Positions 1 through 7,559 of a DNA stretch of 64,000 bases are shown here, piece after piece; position 1 is the stretch's first letter, and each line of letters starts with the position of its first letter. The notes below the pieces were generated by a model. It did not search any database and was not told the DNA's origin. It worked only from the letters and a program-made list of their open reading frames with translations. The stretch covers positions 310,001 through 374,000 of the forward strand of contig NZ_CAWVOH010000001.1 in assembly GCF_963930865.1 (NCBI RefSeq), written 5' to 3'. The translations under genes and the position numbers were made by a program. The DNA is from Eupransor demetentiae. Lineage in GTDB: Bacteria; Bacillota; Bacilli; Lactobacillales; Lactobacillaceae.

Positions 1-2
1 CC

Positions 3-968
3 CATGTTTTGAAAAATACGGCTCCGACTTCTTACTTGATTGGGGATGGAACCGGACACGGGGTTCCCAATTCTGAATTCTTCGTCGTTGAATCGGACGA
101 GTACCGGCGTCACTTCCAGGACTATACGCCTGACTATGCTATCCTAACCAACATTGATTTCGACCACCCTGACTATTTTCACGATATTGACGACGTTCGC
201 TCAGCCTTTCAAGACTTTGCTAACCACGTTAAAAAGGCCATCTTTGCTTGGGGAGACGATCCTCAGCTGCGTAAGTTGACGGCCAAGGCCGATATTTACT
301 ACTACGGAACTAATCCTGACCGTGACGATTTCGTGGCTGAAAATATCCATAAATCAACGGCAGGTTCACATTTTGATGTATCCTTCCGCGGTAAGAAGCT
401 GGGCGAGTTCTCCGTTCCGCTCTATGGTCAGCACAACATTTTGAACGCTTTGACCGTGATTGCCGTTTGTTACACGGAAAAGATTAACTTGGATTACATC
501 CGAGAACATTTGATGTCCTACCAAGGTGTTAAGCGCCGTTTCAGTGAGAAGAACATTGCTGATATCACCATCATCGATGATTATGCTCACCATCCGACTG
601 AAATTTCCGCTACTTTGGACGCTGCCCGTCAAAAGTATCCCAATAAGGAAATTGTGGCGATTTTCCAGCCCCACACCTTTACCCGTGTGATTGCCTACAA
701 GGAAGACTTTGCCAAGAGTTTGGAAGCTGCGGACCAAGTCTACTTGGCTAACATTTTTGGTTCCGCCCGGGAAAAGAAGGGGGATATCACTTCCGCCGAT
801 TTGGGCGCCTTGATTCCAAAGTTCCGCGGCATCGTCACGGAAGATGACGTGTCAGCACTTTTGCCTTATGAAAACGCTGTGATGGTCTTCATGGGTGCCG
901 GTGACATTCAAAAGTATGAATTCGCCTACGAAAAGTTGCTTGCCCAGTCTCGCCCAAACTTAATTTAA
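3..968 (+). CDS. murC: UDP-N-acetylmuramate--L-alanine ligase, 3' part
   Basis: MurC adds L-alanine to UDP-MurNAc, the first amino acid of the peptidoglycan stem peptide, in the cytoplasm. The frame is open to the left edge and already reads HVLKNTAPTSYLIGDGTGHG near its start, so the ATP-binding N-terminal third lies outside the window. Visible are the central ligase region, with YGQHNILNALTVIAVC, and the C-terminal Mur ligase domain, with DDYAHHPTEI and FQPHTFTR. Both are hallmarks of MurC rather than MurD or MurE. The codons before the first internal TTG at 9 belong to the gene, so no start is given. About 320 residues of the usual 430-450 are present. The stop is followed by a new promoter, so it probably ends its transcription unit. 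Confidence 0.95.
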   Translation, partial: HVLKNTAPTSYLIGDGTGHGVPNSEFFVVESDEYRRHFQDYTPDYAILTNIDFDHPDYFHDIDDVRSAFQDFANHVKKAIFAWGDDPQLRKLTAKADIYYYGTNPDRDDFVAENIHKSTAGSHFDVSFRGKKLGEFSVPLYGQHNILNALTVIAVCYTEKINLDYIREHLMSYQGVKRRFSEKNIADITIIDDYAHHPTEISATLDAARQKYPNKEIVAIFQPHTFTRVIAYKEDFAKSLEAADQVYLANIFGSAREKKGDITSADLGALIPKFRGIVTEDDVSALLPYENAVMVFMGAGDIQKYEFAYEKLLAQSRPNLI

Positions 969-990
969 TGTCTGTTTAAACTAATTTCGC

Positions 991-996
991 TATAAT
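991..996 (+). promoter_or_regulatory. -10 element for the Bax-inhibitor gene
   Basis: A consensus TATAAT lies 38 bases before the ATG at 1035, followed by the ribosome binding site GAGGGAGG. No convincing -35 or TG extension is seen. Confidence 0.6.
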
Positions 997-1034
997 ACCA
1001 GGAATTAGTTAAGAACCCTTCGAGGGAGGTTTGT

Positions 1035-1754
1035 ATGGATAATAATTTTGAAAACCGTCGTCGTGATGTGACGACCAATGACGCAGGAATGCGTAATTTC
1101 TTTACTAAAATTTATGGATATATGGCCATTGCTTTAGGAGTAACCGCCTTAACTGGCTTGATTGTTCAGAACTTGTTTGGTTCTATAATGGCTTACTTGA
1201 CCGGAAGCATTGTTGGAATTTTGATTCTTTTCGGAATTCAATTTGCTTTGATTTCTGGAATAGGTTCGGCAATGCGCTCAAATCCATCACGAGCCTTTGT
1301 CTATTTGATGGCCTTCGCGGTTGTTGAAGGGATTATGTTCTCGATGATTTTTGCCATTTTTACGGCGGCTTCAGTACTTAGTGTATTCTTGACTTCCGCA
1401 TCGATTTTTGCTGCTATGGCTGCTTACGGATTGTTGGTTAAAAAGTCATTGGCAGGCTGGGGTTCTGTCCTAGTTGGCGGTGTGATTGGAATTTTCGTTG
1501 CTTCCATGATTAATATGTTCTTTGCCTCAGCTGCTTTGACCTTTGCTGTATCAATTGTGGGTGTCTTCATTTTTACTGGACTTGCTGCTTATGATACGAA
1601 TCGTTTAAAGCAGGTCTATGTTGAAATGGATACGAATGGTAATAGCTCAACGCAGGTTACTGGTGTTGCCATCTATGGCGCCTTGACGCTTTACCTTGAT
1701 TTCATCAACCTATTCTTCTACTTGCTCCGCCTCACTGGCGATACGCGCAACTAA
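1035..1754 (+). CDS. Bax inhibitor-1/YccA (YetJ-like) membrane protein
   Basis: A 239-residue protein with about seven hydrophobic segments between residues 25 and 235 and a short charged N-terminus. The length, the helix pattern and the ending (YDTNRLKQ, then YLDFINLFFYLLRL) fit the Bax inhibitor-1/YccA-YbhL family. Bacterial members such as YetJ are pH-sensitive calcium leak channels in the plasma membrane. The physiological role here is not known from sequence. It stands alone between its own TATAAT promoter and a strong terminator. Confidence 0.85.
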   Translation: MDNNFENRRRDVTTNDAGMRNFFTKIYGYMAIALGVTALTGLIVQNLFGSIMAYLTGSIVGILILFGIQFALISGIGSAMRSNPSRAFVYLMAFAVVEGIMFSMIFAIFTAASVLSVFLTSASIFAAMAAYGLLVKKSLAGWGSVLVGGVIGIFVASMINMFFASAALTFAVSIVGVFIFTGLAAYDTNRLKQVYVEMDTNGNSSTQVTGVAIYGALTLYLDFINLFFYLLRLTGDTRN

Positions 1755-1755
1755 G

Positions 1756-1784
1756 AAAAAGCTCGCTGCTAGCGGGCTTTTTTT
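1756..1784 (+). terminator. Rho-independent terminator
   Basis: An A-rich flank, a stem pairing AAGCTCGC with GCGGGCTT and a run of T follow the Bax-inhibitor gene and separate it from polA. Confidence 0.85.
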
Positions 1785-1821
1785 CATGTTAAACTAAAAG
1801 TAGATAAAAAAGGGCGGTAAT

Positions 1822-4503
1822 ATGACGAAGAAACTTTTATTAATTGATGGTAATTCCTTGGCCTTTCGTGCCTTTTATGCCATGTATAATCAGCTCAGTC
1901 GCATGGTCACCCACGACGGCTTGCACACTAACGCCTTGGTGGCCTTTAACAACTTTTTGGAGAGCATTGTTGATCCAATGCAGCCAGATGCGGCCTGCGT
2001 GGTTTGGGATGCAACCTCGGGTACGGAGACATTTCGTGGTGATATCTACCCTGAATATAAGGCGGGGCGTGACAAAACGCCGGCAGAATTTAAGGAACAG
2101 TTCCCATACCTACGCGAATTAGTCGAATATCACGGTTTACATAATTATGAGCAAAAGGGCTTGGAAGCCGATGACATCATTGGGGTTTTGTCTCGTGAAG
2201 CGCAAAAGGCTGGTTACGACGTTGAAATTTTCACTGGTGATCAAGATTTGACCCAGCTTTCAACGGATCACGTGACGGTTCAACTGACCCGTAAGGGTGT
2301 TACGGACATTGATTCCTATACGCCGGAATTTATTCGCGAAAAGTTCGACATCACGCCGGCCCAAATCATTGATAAAAAAGCATTGACCGGCGATACTTCC
2401 GACAATTATCCCGGGGTCACGAAGATTGGTGAAAAGACAGCTTTGAAGCTACTTTGGAAGTATCACGACTTGGATAACCTGTATGCCAAGGTCGATGAAA
2501 TGAAGCCTTCCAAGATGAAGGAAAACTTGATTAATGACAAGGATTCCGCCTTTCGTGCCCGCAAGCTAGCTACCATTATCACGGATGCTAAGCTATCAAT
2601 TGGTTTGCAGGATTTGACCTATAGTGGCGTTGATTTAGATAAAATCATTCCTTTCTACGAGAAGCTTGATTTCCGTCAGGCCTTGGCTAAAATTCATGCC
2701 ATGCAGGCATCTGGACAAATCGAAGTTAAGGGCGAGACCCCCAAAGAAAAGCAAGTTGTGCATATTCTGACGGACAACAACATGGCTGAGCTAAAGGCCA
2801 TTAAGGACGAAGTTGCCCTTCACATTGATTTTGAAGGTGAGAACTATCATACCGCCAACATGATTGGTTTTGTTCTGGGTAATCCGGAAGTGGGTTACTA
2901 CGGTTCGCAGAATCTGGATCTGCTGAAAAGCGATGTGATTCAGGCCATCTTGACCAGTGAAGACGTTGCCAAAGACGTCTTTAACGTGAAAGCTGATTGG
3001 ATTTTGCTTAAGCGCCTTGGTTTAGAGTTGAAGAACGTTAAATTTGATTTCTTGCTTGTGTCTTACTTGCTGGATACGGTTGGAAACGATAACGTGCTTT
3101 CGACACTGGCGCAGCGTTTTAACATCTACATGACTTCCGACGAGGAATTCTACGGTAAAGGGGCTAAATTCACGGTTCCTGAAGATGAGCAGGCCTTGGT
3201 TGATCACCTGGGTCAGCAGGTCGATGCCATTTGGCAGCTGCAAGAGCCTAGCATGGCCGATTTGAAGAAGCGCGAACAGGAACACCTCTACCACGATATT
3301 GAGCTGCCACTGGCCTTTGTTTTGGCTAAGATGGAGTACCAAGGCTTCAAGGTCGAACCGGAAAAGTTAAAGGAAATGGGAGTCGATTTAGACCAACGTA
3401 TTCAAACTTTGGTCGATAAGATTTACCAGATTGCCGGCGAAGAATTCAACTTGAATTCACCTAAACAGCTTGGGGTTCTACTCTTTGAAAAAATGAACCT
3501 TCCAGTCATCAAGAAAACAAAGACAGGGTATTCAACGGCCGTCGACGTTTTGGAGCAGTTGGCGCCACAAGCACCAATTGTTGAGTATATTTTGCTCTAT
3601 CGCCAGTTGAACAAGATCAAGTCGACCTATATTGACGGTTTGCTTTCAGTGATTAATCCCAAGGATAGCAAGATTCATACCCGTTTCTTGCAGACCTTGA
3701 CCCAGACCGGTCGTTTGTCCTCTGTTGATCCAAACTTGCAAAACATTCCGATGCGTACGGAAGAGGGGCGTAAAATTCGCCAAGCTTTTGTCGCTAGTCA
3801 ACCCGGTTGGAATATTTACGGAGCTGATTATTCACAGATTGAATTGCGTGTCTTGGCACACGTGACGGGTGATGAAAACTTACAAAAGGCCTTTTTGAAC
3901 GGGGAAGACATTCACGCCGAAACAGCTCGCGCTGTCTTTGGTTTGAAGCCTGATGAAGAAGTTGATCCCAACATGCGGCGTACTGCCAAAGCCGTGAATT
4001 TCGGAATTGTTTACGGAATTTCGGACTATGGCTTGTCGAAAAACTTGGGCATAAGCCGCAAGGATGCCAAGGCCTTTATTGATACGTACTTCCAGGAGTT
4101 CCCAAAGGTTCACGAATGGATGGAAGCCATCAAAAAGAAGGCCCACGAAGATGGCTATGTCGAAACGATTGCTAATCGCCGACGCTACTTGCCGGACATC
4201 AACTCAAAGAACTTTAACCTGCGTTCCTTTGCTGAACGAACGGCGATGAATTCACCAATTCAGGGTTCTGCGGCTGATATTATTAAGCTGGCTATGATCC
4301 ACGTTAAGGCGGCTTTGGAAGAGAACCACTTGGATGCGCACTTGCTTTTGCAGGTCCACGATGAATTGGTTTTTGAAGCGCCGAAGGAAGAAATGGAAAA
4401 GTTGGACAAGGTCGTTTCCAATGTCATGGACTCTGCCGTTAAGCTTTCCATTCCGCTAAAAGTGGAGAGTCATGAGGGGCCAACTTGGTACGATGCCAAG
4501 TAA
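1822..4503 (+). CDS. polA: DNA polymerase I
   Basis: PolA removes RNA primers and fills gaps in replication and repair. The 893 residues carry an N-terminal 5'-3' flap nuclease (LLLIDGNSLAFRAFYAM, LEADDIIGVL, TGDQDLTQL), a middle 3'-5' exonuclease-fold region (about 310-480) and a C-terminal family A polymerase. Motif A is DYSQIELRVLAH, motif B RRTAKAVNFGIVYGIS and motif C QVHDELVFE. In the middle domain D336, E338, D392 and D468 fall near the positions of the E. coli proofreading acids, but the catalytic tyrosine region is not conserved, so activity cannot be judged. It is a single gene after a terminator with an AAGGGCGG-like binding site. Confidence 0.97.
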   Translation: MTKKLLLIDGNSLAFRAFYAMYNQLSRMVTHDGLHTNALVAFNNFLESIVDPMQPDAACVVWDATSGTETFRGDIYPEYKAGRDKTPAEFKEQFPYLRELVEYHGLHNYEQKGLEADDIIGVLSREAQKAGYDVEIFTGDQDLTQLSTDHVTVQLTRKGVTDIDSYTPEFIREKFDITPAQIIDKKALTGDTSDNYPGVTKIGEKTALKLLWKYHDLDNLYAKVDEMKPSKMKENLINDKDSAFRARKLATIITDAKLSIGLQDLTYSGVDLDKIIPFYEKLDFRQALAKIHAMQASGQIEVKGETPKEKQVVHILTDNNMAELKAIKDEVALHIDFEGENYHTANMIGFVLGNPEVGYYGSQNLDLLKSDVIQAILTSEDVAKDVFNVKADWILLKRLGLELKNVKFDFLLVSYLLDTVGNDNVLSTLAQRFNIYMTSDEEFYGKGAKFTVPEDEQALVDHLGQQVDAIWQLQEPSMADLKKREQEHLYHDIELPLAFVLAKMEYQGFKVEPEKLKEMGVDLDQRIQTLVDKIYQIAGEEFNLNSPKQLGVLLFEKMNLPVIKKTKTGYSTAVDVLEQLAPQAPIVEYILLYRQLNKIKSTYIDGLLSVINPKDSKIHTRFLQTLTQTGRLSSVDPNLQNIPMRTEEGRKIRQAFVASQPGWNIYGADYSQIELRVLAHVTGDENLQKAFLNGEDIHAETARAVFGLKPDEEVDPNMRRTAKAVNFGIVYGISDYGLSKNLGISRKDAKAFIDTYFQEFPKVHEWMEAIKKKAHEDGYVETIANRRRYLPDINSKNFNLRSFAERTAMNSPIQGSAADIIKLAMIHVKAALEENHLDAHLLLQVHDELVFEAPKEEMEKLDKVVSNVMDSAVKLSIPLKVESHEGPTWYDAK

Positions 4504-4504
4504 A

Positions 4505-4521
4505 TGTTAGTTAAGTTAACA
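4505..4521 (+). promoter_or_regulatory. GlnR operator
   Basis: TGTTA-N7-TAACA matches the GlnR/TnrA consensus TGTNAN7TNACA exactly. It ends five bases before the -35 of the glnRA promoter, as expected for GlnR autorepression under nitrogen excess. Confidence 0.88.
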
Positions 4522-4526
4522 AAATA

Positions 4527-4555
4527 TTCACCATCTCGTTAATTATGAGTACAAT
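4527..4555 (+). promoter_or_regulatory. glnRA promoter
   Basis: TTCACC (4527-4532), a 17-base spacer and TACAAT (4550-4555) form a standard vegetative promoter just downstream of the GlnR operator. Confidence 0.75.
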
Positions 4556-4581
4556 CTAATTAAGCTTGAAGGGGACAATGT

Positions 4582-4914
4582 ATGGCAGGACGTGAATTAC
4601 GAAGAAATTTAGCGGTATTACCGATTGGCACTGTTCGTGAACTGACCATGCTGTCTGACCGGCAAATCCGATATTACGAGGACCACGATTTGGTTTCGCC
4701 CAAACGTGGCGGTGGGGGTCAGCGTCGTTATTCATTGAACGACGTCGACCGCCTCTTGGATATTCGTGATTACTTGGACATGGGTCATTCGACGCAAGAT
4801 ATCAAGGAAATGTTTGCCAAGCAGGAAGCCAAGCGTAAGAGCGCCAAAGCTTCCGAGGCCGCCTTACGTCGTTCACTTCAAGATGAGTTTGCTCAGATTG
4901 CCCGATTTAAATAA
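4582..4914 (+). CDS. glnR: MerR-family nitrogen regulator GlnR
   Basis: GlnR represses glnRA and other nitrogen genes when it senses feedback-inhibited glutamine synthetase. The 110-residue protein has the MerR winged helix at residues 15-80 (REL..LSDRQIRYYED, then GQRRYSLNDVDRLLDI). A short charged C-terminal tail follows, the region that contacts GlnA in Bacillus. It is slightly shorter than the usual 120-135 residues. The gene sits directly before glnA in the conserved glnRA order, 27 bases apart, and a perfect GlnR box lies in its promoter. Confidence 0.95.
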   Translation: MAGRELRRNLAVLPIGTVRELTMLSDRQIRYYEDHDLVSPKRGGGGQRRYSLNDVDRLLDIRDYLDMGHSTQDIKEMFAKQEAKRKSAKASEAALRRSLQDEFAQIARFK

Positions 4915-4941
4915 AGCAGCGCTTAGCGCAAGGAGAATGAG

Positions 4942-6285
4942 ATGGCAAAAGAATACACCAAAGATGATATCCGGACGATGATTGCGGAAGAAAACGTGGA
5001 ATTTCTGCGTTTAACTTTTACAGATGTTCTTGGTGCAATTAAGAACGTTGAAGTACCCGTATCACAGTTGGAAGAAGTTTTGAACAATGACTTGATGTTC
5101 GATGGTTCATCAATTGAAGGTTTTGTTCGGATTAACGAATCGGATATGTATTTGTATCCAGACCTATCAACTTTCTTGATTTTCCCATGGGCAACGGATT
5201 CCGAAGGTCATCAGGTCGCTCGTATCATCTGTGATGTTTACACGAAGGATCGCGAACCTTTTGCCGGTGATCCTCGTCATGCCTTGCGTGTCGCTTTGGA
5301 TGAAGCTCATAAGGCTGGCTTTACCAAGTTTAACGTTGGAACGGAACCTGAATTCTTCCTCTTCAAGTTGGATGAAAAGGGTAACCCAACCATGGAACTA
5401 AACGACAGGGGTGGTTACTTCGATTTGGCACCTTTGGACATGGGTGAAAATGTTCGTCGTGAAATCGTTTTGACCTTGGAAGAAATGGGCTTTGAAGTTG
5501 AAGCTGCTCACCACGAAGTTGCAGATGGTCAACACGAAATCGACTGGAAGTATGCGGACGCCTTGGACACGGCCGATAAGATTCAAACCTTTAAGTTGGC
5601 CGTTAAAACCATTGCCCGTAAGCACGGCTACTACGCAACCTTTATGCCTAAGCCAGTGGCTGGTATCAACGGTTCTGGAATGCACGTTAACATGTCACTC
5701 TTTAACAAGGACGGCAACGTCTTTGCGGACGCAAGTGACGAATACGGTTTGTCAGAAACGGCTTACCATTTCTTGGGTGGCCTTTTGAGTCACGCACCTG
5801 CTATTACCGCTTTGGCCGATCCAACGGTTAACTCATACAAGCGTTTGACGCCAGGATTTGAAGCACCAGTTTACATCGCTTGGTCAGCTTCAAACCGTTC
5901 GCCAATGGTCCGCGTGCCCGTTGCGGAAGGTAATGGTACCCGTTTGGAATTGCGTTCTGTTGATCCAACGGCTAACCCATACACGGCTTTGGCTGCCATG
6001 CTTACTGCCGGCTTGAACGGTATCAAGGAAAAGTTGGAACCTAGTGCTTCAGTCGATAAGAACATCTACTTGATGGATGAAGAAGAACGCCGTCGTGCTG
6101 GTATCAAGGATTTGCCTGATACTTTGCTGGATGCGCTGGAAGCTTTGGCCAACGATTCCGTTGTGGTTGAATCAATCGGACACCACATCGCTGGCAAGTT
6201 TATTGAGGCTAAGAAGATTGAATATTCTTCATACCGCCAGTTCGTTTCACAGTGGGAAATTGATAACTACTTTGATCTTTACTAA
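4942..6285 (+). CDS. glnA: Glutamine synthetase type I (GSI-alpha)
   Basis: GlnA condenses glutamate and ammonia to glutamine with ATP, forming a cytoplasmic dodecamer. The 447 residues contain the beta-grasp N-terminus with FDGSSIEGF and the catalytic domain with the ammonia/glutamate motif INGSGMHVNMS. The ATP-site stretch LTPGFEAP and the ending SQWEIDNYFDLY are also present. The size and lack of an adenylylation insert place it in the GSI-alpha class, which is controlled by feedback inhibition and GlnR. It is the second gene of glnRA, with an AAGGAGAATGAG binding site, and ends at a strong terminator. Confidence 0.97.
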   Translation: MAKEYTKDDIRTMIAEENVEFLRLTFTDVLGAIKNVEVPVSQLEEVLNNDLMFDGSSIEGFVRINESDMYLYPDLSTFLIFPWATDSEGHQVARIICDVYTKDREPFAGDPRHALRVALDEAHKAGFTKFNVGTEPEFFLFKLDEKGNPTMELNDRGGYFDLAPLDMGENVRREIVLTLEEMGFEVEAAHHEVADGQHEIDWKYADALDTADKIQTFKLAVKTIARKHGYYATFMPKPVAGINGSGMHVNMSLFNKDGNVFADASDEYGLSETAYHFLGGLLSHAPAITALADPTVNSYKRLTPGFEAPVYIAWSASNRSPMVRVPVAEGNGTRLELRSVDPTANPYTALAAMLTAGLNGIKEKLEPSASVDKNIYLMDEEERRRAGIKDLPDTLLDALEALANDSVVVESIGHHIAGKFIEAKKIEYSSYRQFVSQWEIDNYFDLY

Positions 6286-6286
6286 T

Positions 6287-6314
6287 AAAAAGCCTGCATC
6301 TGCAGGCTTTTTTG
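6287..6314 (+). terminator. Rho-independent terminator after glnA
   Basis: AAAAAGCCTGCA, a TC loop, TGCAGGCTTTTTT. Confidence 0.9.
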
Positions 6315-6315
6315 T

Positions 6316-6344
6316 TTGCTCAGAATTCGGGAATTACGTATAAT
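6316..6344 (+). promoter_or_regulatory. Promoter of the yhaO-yhaN-yhaM operon
   Basis: TTGCTC (6316-6321), 17 bases, TATAAT (6339-6344). The predicted transcription start falls inside the LexA box just downstream. Confidence 0.75.
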
Positions 6345-6350
6345 TAAGAG

Positions 6351-6364
6351 CGAACATCTGTTCT
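6351..6364 (+). promoter_or_regulatory. LexA (SOS) box upstream of yhaO
   Basis: CGAACATCTGTTCT contains GAAC-N4-GTTC and fits the Bacillus-type SOS consensus CGAACRNRYGTTYG at nearly every position. It covers the predicted transcription start, a typical repressor site. The yhaONM genes are reported LexA-controlled in Bacillus subtilis. Confidence 0.85.
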
Positions 6365-6377
6365 AACGGAGACTATT

Positions 6378-7559
6378 ATGCTGAAATTCATCCATGCCGG
6401 GGATGTCCACCTCGGGAATCCCTTTACTGGCCTTGACCAAGATTTACCCCAACAGTATCAAGGCGAAGTGGCGCGAGCAACTTTTACTGCTTTTGAAAAT
6501 TTGATTGATTACGCCCTTGAGCAAGAGGTTGATTTCGTCCTCTTTCCTGGGGATTTTTTGCATTCTAAGGGAGCGGGCTTGGCCATTCAATTGGAAGCTC
6601 AGTACCAGTTAGAACGCTTAAATCAAGCCGGTATTCCCGTCTATCTTTCCTTTGGGAACCACGATTTTCGGGTGGATCAAAATTTGCAAATTGACTGGCC
6701 GGCCAATGTCCATCTATTTGCTGAAGCGGTGCAAACTTATACGTTGACGACTCGAGCGGGGCAGCGGATTGCTTTGACCGGCTTTTCTTATCAAGACTTT
6801 CAACAGAAGCATTCCTTGGTGAACGATTTTCCGTATCGCGATGCTTCCTTTGACTACCAAATTGGCCTTTATCACGGCAAAATAGGAGCAGAAGGGGATG
6901 CCTATGCGCCCTTTCACTTAGACGATTTATTGAATAAGAACTATGATTACTGGGCATTGGGACACATTCATCAGCGTCAGATCTTACATCAAAAGCCTTA
7001 TATTGCTTATTCTGGAAATTTGCAGGGCCTCAATCGTAAAGAGATAGGTCCTAAGGGAGCTTATCTGGTCCAAGAAGAGGACGATGTGCTGGTGTCCCAT
7101 TTTAAGTCATTAGCTCCTGTTCTGTGGGAAGAATATGCCTGGCAGGATGTGAATAGTACCTTGGACTTGAACCAAAAGCTCAGCCAGCTTCAACCACAAA
7201 AACTCACGCTAGTTTCTATTGACCTTAGCGGAATTGATGACGTTAACTTTCTAAATGGCATTCAAAACGGTCTTGTCCTTGAGCAAATTAGGGCCCATGC
7301 CTTGCCAATGCTTTGGCCAGTCCACTTGACTGGCCAGGGAAAGCAACAGCAAGCGACTAATCTTAAAATTAATGCGGACGAAAAGGCTTTGTGGCAGCAG
7401 AGTTTGACAGAAGTATTGACTAGTGAAAAAATCGAAGCTTTTCTTTCAGATGAGGTACCAATCGAAGTGAAGAACTACCTTCATTCCCAGGAAGGGAAGG
7501 CCGATTTAGCAGCCGCCATGTGGCAGTTGCTTGGAGAGGATGACGGTCATGAAAATTAA
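6378..7559 (+). CDS. yhaO: YhaO-like DNA repair exonuclease (SbcD/Mre11 family)
   Basis: A 393-residue calcineurin-like metallophosphoesterase. The metal ligand motifs are in order: HAGDVHLG, FPGDFLH, SFGNHDF, LYHGKIG and ALGHIHQRQ, followed by a C-terminal cap region. This is the SbcD/Mre11 subunit layout, and the partner is the AAA protein encoded next. YhaO-YhaN is thought to process DNA ends or damaged DNA in the cytoplasm. The gene is first in a three-gene operon with an SOS box at the promoter, which supports a damage-response role. Confidence 0.9.
   Translation: MLKFIHAGDVHLGNPFTGLDQDLPQQYQGEVARATFTAFENLIDYALEQEVDFVLFPGDFLHSKGAGLAIQLEAQYQLERLNQAGIPVYLSFGNHDFRVDQNLQIDWPANVHLFAEAVQTYTLTTRAGQRIALTGFSYQDFQQKHSLVNDFPYRDASFDYQIGLYHGKIGAEGDAYAPFHLDDLLNKNYDYWALGHIHQRQILHQKPYIAYSGNLQGLNRKEIGPKGAYLVQEEDDVLVSHFKSLAPVLWEEYAWQDVNSTLDLNQKLSQLQPQKLTLVSIDLSGIDDVNFLNGIQNGLVLEQIRAHALPMLWPVHLTGQGKQQQATNLKINADEKALWQQSLTEVLTSEKIEAFLSDEVPIEVKNYLHSQEGKADLAAAMWQLLGEDDGHEN

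Noticed and set aside
366..737. Minus-strand reading frame inside murC (and similar shadow frames inside polA, glnA, glyS and others)
   Set aside because: They lie wholly inside clear genes on the other strand and show no ribosome site or family motif.
7531..7548. TTG start for yhaN at 7531
   Set aside because: It lies inside yhaO without a binding site; ATG 7549 has GGAGAGG.
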